21,625 bases of DNA, from NCBI GenBank assembly GCA_050697155.1, contig JBOGZD010000046.1, forward strand, positions 1 to 21,625, read 5' to 3'. The translations under genes were made by a program, and so were the position numbers. This document shows, one piece after another, positions 1-12,137 of the stretch. Source of the DNA: JBOGZD01 sp050697155 (GTDB lineage: Bacteria > Actinomycetota > Thermoleophilia > Solirubrobacterales > 70-9). The first letter of the stretch is position 1; the number at the start of each line of letters is the position of its first letter. A model generated the notes under the pieces. The model was not told where the DNA came from, made no database searches, and was given only the letters and a program-made list of their open reading frames with translations.

Positions 1-79
1 TCGCGTGCTCGCCCCGCCGGCTCCGGTTCGCGTCGCGACCGCGCACGCCGACGAGCGCGGCTCCGCCGAGCCGGCCTGA
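1..79 (+). CDS. Possible 3' end of an unidentified rightward gene
   Basis: A frame is open from the window edge (first full codon at base 2) to a TGA at 77-79. It encodes 25 Ala/Pro/Arg-rich residues, and 23 of the 25 codons end in G or C. That fits the coding bias of the neighbours, but the stretch is too short to identify, and other frames are also open because the region is so GC-rich. If real, it converges on metB with an 18-bp gap. No function can be assigned. Confidence 0.3.
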   Translation, partial: RVLAPPAPVRVATAHADERGSAEPA

Positions 80-97
80 CCCAGCCGGCGACGCAGC

Positions 98-1192
98 TCA
101 GCCGGCCAGCGCCCGCTCGAGGTCGGCGACCAGGTCCTCGGCGGCCTCGATCCCGCACGAGAGCCGGACCAGGTCCGGCGGCACCGCTGCCTGCGAGCCC
201 TCGACCGACTGGTGGGTCATCGCCTGGGGCACCTCGATCAGCGACTCGACCCCGCCGAGCGACTCGGCGAGCGCGAAGATCTCGGTCCGGGCGGCGATCG
301 CCGAGGCGTCGGGGTGTCGGAACGAGACCATCCCGCCGAAACCGGGCCAGCGCACCTCCTCGACCCCAGCGGCGGAGCGCAGGTAATCGCTCGCCGCCCG
401 GCCGTTCTCGGTGTGCTTGGCGACCCGGACCGCGAGGGTGCGGATGCCGCGGTGCACGAGGAAGCAGTCGAGCGGGCCGGGCACCGCCCCGACCGCGTTC
501 TGGACGAAGCGGACGCGCTGGTGAAGCTCGGGGTCGCCGACCACGACCGCGCCCCCGACGACGTCCGAGTGACCGCCGAGGTACTTGGTGGTCGAGTGGA
601 CGACCGCCGCCGCCCCGAGCTCGAGCGGCCGCTGGACGATCGGGGTGGCGAAGGTGTTGTCGACCGCGACCGTGATCCCGCCCGCCGCCTCGACCACCGC
701 GGGGATGTCGATCTCGTGGAGCAGCGGGTTGGTCGGCGTCTCGACCCAGATCATCCGGGTCTCGGGGCGGATCGCGCCTCGCAGGGCGTCGAGGTCGCGC
801 TGGTCGACGAGGTCGTAGGCGAGGCCGAACCGGGCCAGGACCTTGTCGAGCAGCCTGAAGGTGCCCCCGTAGAGGTCGAGCGGCAGGACGAGGTGGTCGC
901 CCTGCTCGAGCGCCGCGGTGATCAGCGCGTGGGTGGCTGCCATCCCGCTCGCGAACGCGGTGGCATGGCCTCCCTCGAGCTCGCCCAGGGCGCGCTCGAG
1001 CGCCGCCCGGGTCGGGTTGGCCGAGCGCGCGTAGTCGTAGTCCTCCACCACCTCCCCGGGCGCCCGCTGGACGAAGGTCGAGGTCTGGTGGATCGGGGGC
1101 ACGACCGAGCCGTAGGCGGGGTCGGGCTCGAGTCCGGCGTGAACGGCGCGGGTGTCGATCCGCGCCGGGGGCCGGTCGCCGCCGGCGCTCAC
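98..1192 (-). CDS. metB: Cystathionine gamma-synthase/lyase (PLP-dependent transsulfuration enzyme)
   Basis: This is a 364-residue Cys/Met-metabolism PLP enzyme (fold type I), close to the usual 380-390 residues. The PLP-binding lysine is K203 in HSTTKYLGGHSD. The family motifs YARSANPT (about 54-61), ASGMAA (81-86) and the cofactor aspartate D178 in AVDNTFATP are present. The enzyme would make cystathionine from an activated homoserine, or cleave cystathionine to cysteine; sequence alone does not separate the two. The frame stays open upstream inside cbs, but homology to the family begins just after GTG 1192. That start overlaps the cbs stop as GTGA, so translational coupling is likely. Pairing with cbs is known from other actinobacteria and favours a role in reverse transsulfuration (homocysteine to cysteine). 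The family is certain; the exact reaction is inferred. Confidence 0.93.
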   Translation of the reverse strand: MSAGGDRPPARIDTRAVHAGLEPDPAYGSVVPPIHQTSTFVQRAPGEVVEDYDYARSANPTRAALERALGELEGGHATAFASGMAATHALITAALEQGDHLVLPLDLYGGTFRLLDKVLARFGLAYDLVDQRDLDALRGAIRPETRMIWVETPTNPLLHEIDIPAVVEAAGGITVAVDNTFATPIVQRPLELGAAAVVHSTTKYLGGHSDVVGGAVVVGDPELHQRVRFVQNAVGAVPGPLDCFLVHRGIRTLAVRVAKHTENGRAASDYLRSAAGVEEVRWPGFGGMVSFRHPDASAIAARTEIFALAESLGGVESLIEVPQAMTHQSVEGSQAAVPPDLVRLSCGIEAAEDLVADLERALAG

Positions 1193-2562
1193 CGGTTGAG
1201 CGCCTCGATCAGGTCCACGGCGGTGAGGATCCCGAGCGAGCGCCCGGCGTCGACAACGATCACCGGCTTGCCGTCGTCGCGCAGCAGGTGGATCGCGTCG
1301 GCGGCGGGGTCGCCCGGCGCCAGCTCGGGCAGCGGCGGCTCGAGCACCTCGGTGACCGACTCGGTGAGGATTCCGGGGTGGTCGGCGGACGCCATCAACA
1401 ACCCGCGCTCGGAGACCGCCCCGACGAACGCCCGCGGGTCCTCGGTCGAGACCACCGGTACCTGCGAGACCCCGTGCTCGCGCATCAGCCCCAGCACCCG
1501 GCCGACCTCGTCGTGGCTGGAGACCGTGAGCAGCGCCCCGTCGGCGCCCTTCGCCGCCAGCAGGTCGCCGACCGTGCGGGCGCCCTCCTCGCCGAGATAG
1601 CCGTGCTCGCGCATCCACGAGTCGTTGAAGACCTTTGAGACGTACGGGCGCCCGCCGTCCGGGATCACCGTCGCCACCATCGCGTCGGGGTCGTCGAGCT
1701 CGCGCGCGACCTGGACCGCGGCGCAGAGCGCCGTCCCGGCCGAGCCGCCCGCGAACAGCCCCTCGCGGGCGACCAACCGGCGCGCCATCACGAACGAGTC
1801 CCGGTCGGAGACGGTGACGTAGCGGTCGATCACGCCGCGGTCGAGGGTCTCGGGCCAGAAGTCCTCGCCGATGCCCTCGACCCGGTAGGGGTGAACCGGG
1901 CCGCCGGAGTAGATCGAGCCCTCCGGGTCGGCGCCGATCACCTCGACCTCCGGGCTCTGCTCCTTGAGGTAACGGCCCACCCCGGTGATCGTGCCGCCGG
2001 TCCCGACCGCGACCGCGAGGTGCGTGATCCGCCCGCCGGTCTGCCGCCACAGCTCGGGACCGGTCGACCGGTAATGGGCCTCGGGGTTTGCCTGGTTGAA
2101 GTACTGGTTGGGCTGAAACGCTCCGTCGATCTCCTCGGTCAGCCGATCGGCGACCCGGTAGTAGGACTGCGGCGACTCGGGCGGGACCTCGGTCGGGCAG
2201 ACGACCACCTCGGCGCCGAACGCGCGCAGCGTGTCGATCTTCTCGCGGCTCATCTTGTCCGGCATCACGGAGATCACCCGGTAGCCGCGCAAGGCCGCCG
2301 CCATCGCCAGCCCGAGCCCGGTGTTGCCCGAGGTCGGCTCGACCAGCGTCCCGCCCGGGCCCAGCAGGCCGTCGCGCTCCGCGGCCTCGACCATCGCCAC
2401 CGCGGCGCGGTCCTTGATCGAGCCGCCCGGGTTGAGGAACTCGATCTTGGCGACCACCGGAGTGCGCAGGTCCGGCTCGAGGCGTGAGAGCCGCACCACC
2501 GGCGTCTCACCGATCAGCTCGAGCACGGATTCACGGATCTCGGAACCCGCCGTGGGGGTCAC
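1189..2562 (-). CDS. cbs: Cystathionine beta-synthase with C-terminal CBS domain pair
   Basis: This 457-residue protein has the length of actinobacterial cystathionine beta-synthases. The catalytic domain (about 1-320) has the PLP lysine K50 in GGSIKDRAA, the substrate loop PTSGNTG (77-83) and the phosphate-binding GTGGTITG. Residues from about 330 to the end form two CBS motifs, which distinguish it from plain cysteine synthases (CysK/CysM) that lack this module. Serine plus homocysteine would give cystathionine, passed to the coupled metB product. The GTG start at 2562 has no visible Shine-Dalgarno sequence. A TANNNT hexamer (TAAGCT, 2574-2569) ends 7 nt before it, so the mRNA may be leaderless. 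In other bacteria the CBS pair can bind adenosyl ligands; whether it does here is unknown. Confidence 0.93.
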   Translation of the reverse strand: MTPTAGSEIRESVLELIGETPVVRLSRLEPDLRTPVVAKIEFLNPGGSIKDRAAVAMVEAAERDGLLGPGGTLVEPTSGNTGLGLAMAAALRGYRVISVMPDKMSREKIDTLRAFGAEVVVCPTEVPPESPQSYYRVADRLTEEIDGAFQPNQYFNQANPEAHYRSTGPELWRQTGGRITHLAVAVGTGGTITGVGRYLKEQSPEVEVIGADPEGSIYSGGPVHPYRVEGIGEDFWPETLDRGVIDRYVTVSDRDSFVMARRLVAREGLFAGGSAGTALCAAVQVARELDDPDAMVATVIPDGGRPYVSKVFNDSWMREHGYLGEEGARTVGDLLAAKGADGALLTVSSHDEVGRVLGLMREHGVSQVPVVSTEDPRAFVGAVSERGLLMASADHPGILTESVTEVLEPPLPELAPGDPAADAIHLLRDDGKPVIVVDAGRSLGILTAVDLIEALNR

Positions 2563-2568
2563 ACGGTG

Positions 2569-2574
2569 AGCTTA
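2569..2574 (-). promoter_or_regulatory. Candidate -10 element for leaderless cbs-metB mRNA
   Basis: Read leftward, TAAGCT matches the actinobacterial TANNNT -10 pattern. Six bases separate it from the cbs GTG, so transcription would start at or within a base of the start codon. No convincing -35 hexamer is seen 16-19 bp upstream, and no ribosome-binding site precedes the GTG. Suggestive only. Confidence 0.35.
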
Positions 2575-2677
2575 GACGGCCGGATTGACCAGCCCGAGGG
2601 GGGTGGGGCGGATTCCGGTATAGATGCTGCCGCTTTCCGCCCAGCCCCCGTCAGGGACAGGCGGCGGCGACCGCGCC

Positions 2678-2698
2678 CCGGGCTACGTCCGCGCCCGG
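2678..2698 (-). other. Hairpin in the rpoC-cbs spacer
   Basis: The 151-bp gap between the rpoC stop and cbs contains a perfect 6-bp inverted repeat, CCGGGC at 2678-2683 and GCCCGG at 2693-2698, within a run of G and C. No T-tract follows on the leftward strand, so it is not a canonical intrinsic terminator. It could be a U-less terminator of the kind proposed for high-GC actinobacteria, or chance in GC-rich DNA. Nothing else is recognised in the gap. Confidence 0.25.
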
Positions 2699-2713
2699 TC
2701 GGGGGCGCCGGGG

Positions 2714-6766
<4,053 letters not shown>

Positions 6767-6784
6767 TTTTCTCCGTTCGTCCTT

Positions 6785-6852
6785 AGTCGCCAGTCGCCAG
6801 TCGCCAGTCGCCAGGCTCGGGATTCAAGCCCTGGCGACTGGTGCCTGGCGAC

Positions 6853-6853
<1 letters not shown>
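6785..6853 (-). repeat. Heptanucleotide repeats and hairpin between rpoB and rpoC
   Basis: On the plus strand the 7-mer AGTCGCC occurs four times in exact tandem (6785-6812). After a short spacer, the reverse complement CCTGGCGACT appears twice (6830-6839 and 6844-6853). Bases 6804-6815 pair perfectly with 6830-6841 (12 bp), extendable by a G-T and a C-G pair. In the leftward mRNA this gives a strong hairpin just after the rpoB stop codon, which itself overlaps the last repeat copy. The tract ends 18 nt before the rpoC GTG, leaving its Shine-Dalgarno free. Such heptamer tracts resemble short tandem repeat families of bacterial intergenic regions. A role in processing, stability or pausing is inference. 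Confidence 0.85.
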
Positions 6854-10413
<3,560 letters not shown>

Positions 10414-10499
10414 CTGGGCGACTCCTCAGATGGTCGTAAGGGAACGAATCCCCGCACGGAATTCGAGACAGCAAACGGGCAAACGGCGCGCGACGCACA

Positions 10500-10529
10500 A
10501 AGATACCACACCGGTATCCGTTGCCGCAA
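10500..10529 (-). promoter_or_regulatory. Probable rpoBC promoter (extended -10)
   Basis: Read leftward: TTGCGG at 10529-10524, an 18-bp spacer, then TATCTT at 10505-10500 preceded by TGG, an extended -10 arrangement. Transcription would begin near 10493, giving an 80-nt leader before the rpoB TTG. The element lies in the 228-bp rplL-rpoB gap, where other bacteria also place rpoBC-specific control. It is the best-looking promoter in the window by eye. Confidence 0.6.
10502..10518. promoter_or_regulatory. Operator-like 6-5-6 inverted repeat over the rpoB -10
   Basis: GATACC (10502-10507) and GGTATC (10513-10518) are perfect inverted copies separated by 5 bp, and they overlap the -10 element. 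The site lies upstream of the predicted transcription start, so it would act as DNA rather than as an RNA hairpin. It could be a binding site for a dimeric regulator. The binding protein is unknown, and part of the symmetry could come from the promoter bases themselves. Confidence 0.45.
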
Positions 10530-10559
10530 GCTTTTTTCGTGCCTGGATCGTGCGTGATC

Positions 10560-10625
10560 CTGAACGTAGGTTCAGTCTAGCGGGCGGGACAGCCCACTGG
10601 GACGACTTGCCTACCGATGCGGTAG
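10560..10625 (-). other. Structured spacer downstream of rplL
   Basis: Between the rplL stop and the rpoB promoter the transcript can form several small hairpins. CTACCG/CGGTAG (10611-10616 with 10620-10625) has a 3-nt loop. CTGAAC/GTTCAG (10560-10565 with 10570-10575) has a 4-nt loop. GGATC/GATCC arms lie just beyond. None is followed by a T-run on the leftward strand. The position matches the rplL-rpoB attenuator/processing region of E. coli, but the function here is inferred. Confidence 0.35.
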
Positions 10626-10641
10626 CGAACTCGGCCCAGGG

Positions 10642-11034
10642 TTACTTCAACTCCACTTCGCCGCCGGCCTCCTCGAGATCGGCCTTGAGCTTGTCGGCCT
10701 CCTCGCGCTCGATCCCCTCCTTGACCGGCTTCGGGGCGCCGTCGACCAGGGCCTTGGCCTCCTTGAGCCCGAGCCCGGTCGCCGCGCGAACCGCCTTGAT
10801 CACCTGGATCTTCTTCTCGCCCGGACCCGTGAGCACGACGTCGACCGTCGCCGCCTCGTCGCCGGCTCCGTCCTCGCCCGCGCCGGGCGCGCCGGCGGCC
10901 GGCGCCGCCGCGGCAACGGCGGTCGCCGAGACGCCGAACTCCTCCTCGAGCGCCTTGATCCGCTCGGAGAGCTCGAGCACCGAGATGCCCTTCAGCTCCT
11001 CGATCCAGTCCTCAGTCGTCACTTTGCTCGCCAC
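10642..11034 (-). CDS. rplL: 50S ribosomal protein L7/L12
   Basis: This 130-residue L7/L12 has an N-terminal dimerisation helix region (about 1-35), an Ala/Gly/Pro hinge (about 36-62), and the C-terminal factor-binding domain with GEKKIQVIKAVRAATGLGLK and KEAKALVD. L12 dimers sit on the L10 C-terminal helix and recruit translation GTPases. The GTG start at 11034 is chosen because family homology begins there and a strong GGAGGA lies 5 nt upstream. The start lies inside rplJ (23-bp overlap), so the two genes are translationally linked. The open frame upstream of this start is a shadow of the rplJ tail. Confidence 0.97.
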   Translation of the reverse strand: MASKVTTEDWIEELKGISVLELSERIKALEEEFGVSATAVAAAAPAAGAPGAGEDGAGDEAATVDVVLTGPGEKKIQVIKAVRAATGLGLKEAKALVDGAPKPVKEGIEREEADKLKADLEEAGGEVELK

Positions 11035-11803
11035 TTGATTCCTCCTCGGGCGAGCCCCGCTCGCCGTCGTCGCTTTCCGTTTCGTCCGAAGTCTCTTCCG
11101 CCTCCGCCGCGGGCTCCTCCGCCGGCGCCTCCTCGGCGGGCGGCTCGTCGGCCGGGGCCTCGTCTGCGGGTGGCTCGTCGGCCGGGGCCTCGTCTGCGGG
11201 TGGCTCGTCGGCCGGGGCGGCCTCGTCTGCGGGCGCCTCCTCCTCCGGCTCCTCCGCGGACGGCTCCGCCGCTGGCGCCTCGCCGCTGACCAGGCCCTGC
11301 TCGGCGATCTGGCCGAGGGCGACCGCGAGGCCGGAGAGCATCGAGCCGAGGCCGCGGGCGAGGCCAGTGATCGGGCTCGCGGCGAGGCCGGTGAGCTGGC
11401 CGCGCAGGACCTCGAGGCCGGGGAGACGGGCGATCGCCGCAAAGCCGTCGGGGTCGAGCACCTCGCCGTCCATGATCCCGCCCTTGTAGGCGAGCACCTG
11501 GTGCTCGCGGGTGAAGGTCGCGATCGCCTTCGCGGCCAGCACCGCGTCGCCGTCGACCAGCGTCAGCGCGGTCGGCCCGATGAACAGGTCGTCGAGCTGC
11601 TCGGCGCCCGCGTCGGCGACGGCCCGCTTAGCGAGCCGGTTCTTGACCACCTTGAAGCTCGCCCCCGCGTCGCCGAGACGCCGGCGCAGCTCGGCGGCCT
11701 GGGGGACGCTGATCCCGCGATAGTCGATCGCGAAGATCGTCTCGGTCCCGCTGAGCCGCTCGGTGAGCTCCGCTACTGCCTCTGCCTTCTCGTCCTTGTT
11801 CAT
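11012..11803 (-). CDS. rplJ: 50S ribosomal protein L10 with long acidic C-terminal tail
   Basis: The first 173 residues are a normal L10: IFAIDYRGISVPQAAELRR, FKVVKNRLAKRA and the RNA-binding fold, then the C-terminal helix region (about 145-170) that binds L7/L12 dimers. A further 90 residues of Pro/Ala/Asp/Glu low complexity (about 174-263) follow, built in part on a PADEAPADEP repeat, making 263 residues against the usual 165-180. The tail is in frame, has no interrupting stop, and carries the rplL Shine-Dalgarno near its end, so it appears genuine. The ATG at 11803 has no free Shine-Dalgarno: the only purine-rich bases (AGG) lie in a terminator stem directly upstream. Autoregulation through that leader is likely. 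Confidence 0.96.
   Translation of the reverse strand: MNKDEKAEAVAELTERLSGTETIFAIDYRGISVPQAAELRRRLGDAGASFKVVKNRLAKRAVADAGAEQLDDLFIGPTALTLVDGDAVLAAKAIATFTREHQVLAYKGGIMDGEVLDPDGFAAIARLPGLEVLRGQLTGLAASPITGLARGLGSMLSGLAVALGQIAEQGLVSGEAPAAEPSAEEPEEEAPADEAAPADEPPADEAPADEPPADEAPADEPPAEEAPAEEPAAEAEETSDETESDDGERGSPEEESSGEQSDD
11142..11234 (-). repeat. 30-bp tandem repeat in the rplJ tail
   Basis: Two exact adjacent 30-bp copies (11142-11171 and 11172-11201) and a third copy with a 3-bp insertion encode the Pro-Ala-Asp-Glu repeats of the L10 tail. The unit is a multiple of three, so copy-number changes would keep the frame. Confidence 0.9.
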
Positions 11804-11932
11804 GAAAAAAGCCTGCTCGCAGGCAGGCTCGAAAGCGACGGCTCACGACCTCACCTGCGCCGGTCTTCCGGGCCGGCCTCCGCGACCGGCCCCGCCGACG
11901 GTCTTCGGCGGGTTACTCGACGGGCGATGCTA
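11804..11932 (-). ncRNA. rplJ leader, probable L10-type autoregulatory leader
   Basis: The leader between a possible -10 (TAGCAT, 11932-11927) and the rplJ ATG is about 117 nt long. It can form an 8-bp perfect stem CCCGCCGA/TCGGCGGG (11912-11905 with 11898-11891), a 7-bp GGGCCGG/CCGGCCC stem, a small CCGG-AAGA-CCGG stem, and finally the intrinsic terminator. In Bacillus subtilis the L10(L12)4 complex controls rplJL by transcription attenuation in the leader, and L10 leaders are widespread. This leader has the right position and layout. I did not confirm the conserved kink-turn, and no -35 hexamer is evident. Confidence 0.55.
11805..11829 (-). terminator. Intrinsic terminator just before rplJ (attenuator)
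   Basis: Read leftward, AGCCTGC (11829-11823) and GCAGGCT (11816-11810) form a 7-bp perfect stem with a 6-nt loop, followed by six T residues (11810-11805, sharing one base with the stem) that end one base before the rplJ ATG. This is a canonical Rho-independent terminator, the only one with a T-tract in the window. Termination here would stop transcription before rplJ. The 3' arm also holds the AGG that would serve as ribosome-binding site. An upstream CGCAGG in the same leader can pair with CCTGCG in the 5' arm and loop, giving a possible antiterminator. Confidence 0.8.
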
Positions 11933-11950
11933 GCGGATCGCGGACCGGGT

Positions 11951-11986
11951 GAGCGCTCGCGGGGGCCATCGACCCCCTGAGCGCTC
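11951..11986 (-). terminator. Large inverted repeat, possible U-less terminator
   Basis: The palindrome GAGCGCTC occurs at 11951-11958 and 11979-11986. Between them, GGGGG (11961-11965) and CCCCC (11973-11977) also pair. Together they form a stem of about 13 bp with a small bulge and a 7-nt loop, on either strand. It lies just after the small ORF that follows the RTX gene and just upstream of the rplJ leader, so it could end the RTX transcript. There is no T-tract. A protein-binding site is the alternative. Confidence 0.45.
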
Positions 11987-11996
11987 AACTCCGCGG

Positions 11997-12137
11997 TCAA
12001 CGCCCGATCTGCTCCGCGATCAGCCGCTCGATCGCCGGCACGAGCAGCTCGGCGACCTCGAGCGCCTCCCCGGCCTCCTCCGCGGAGACGAACAGGTCGG
12101 CATCCGCGGCCGCGCGAGGACCGCTTGCGGCGGTCAC
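11997..12137 (-). CDS. Hypothetical 46-residue protein coupled to the RTX gene
   Basis: A GTG at 12137 overlaps the stop of the RTX gene as GTGA and opens 46 codons ending in TGA at 11997. Nearly all third positions are G or C. The peptide is rich in Ala/Glu/Leu and its second half (from ADADLF to AEQIGR) looks like one amphipathic helix. I recognise no family. It may be a real small protein, the C-terminal scrap of a larger lost gene, or chance, because the frame also stays open upstream as a shadow inside the RTX gene. Confidence 0.35.
   Translation of the reverse strand: MTAASGPRAAADADLFVSAEEAGEALEVAELLVPAIERLIAEQIGR

Noticed and set aside
1193..2050. Upstream in-frame extension of metB (650-residue reading frame)
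   Set aside because: The extra 286 codons are an Arg/Gly-rich shadow of cbs on the same strand; family homology starts right after GTG 1192, which is coupled to the cbs stop.
10518..10537. Rightward terminator at the T6 run upstream of rpoB
   Set aside because: The GCTTTTTTC run reads as T only on the plus strand, has no stem before it, and no rightward gene ends there.
11035..11442. N-terminal extension of rplL into rplJ
   Set aside because: The extension is a frame-shifted shadow of the Pro/Ala/Asp/Glu repeats; the GTG at 11034 has a strong ribosome-binding site and matches the family start.
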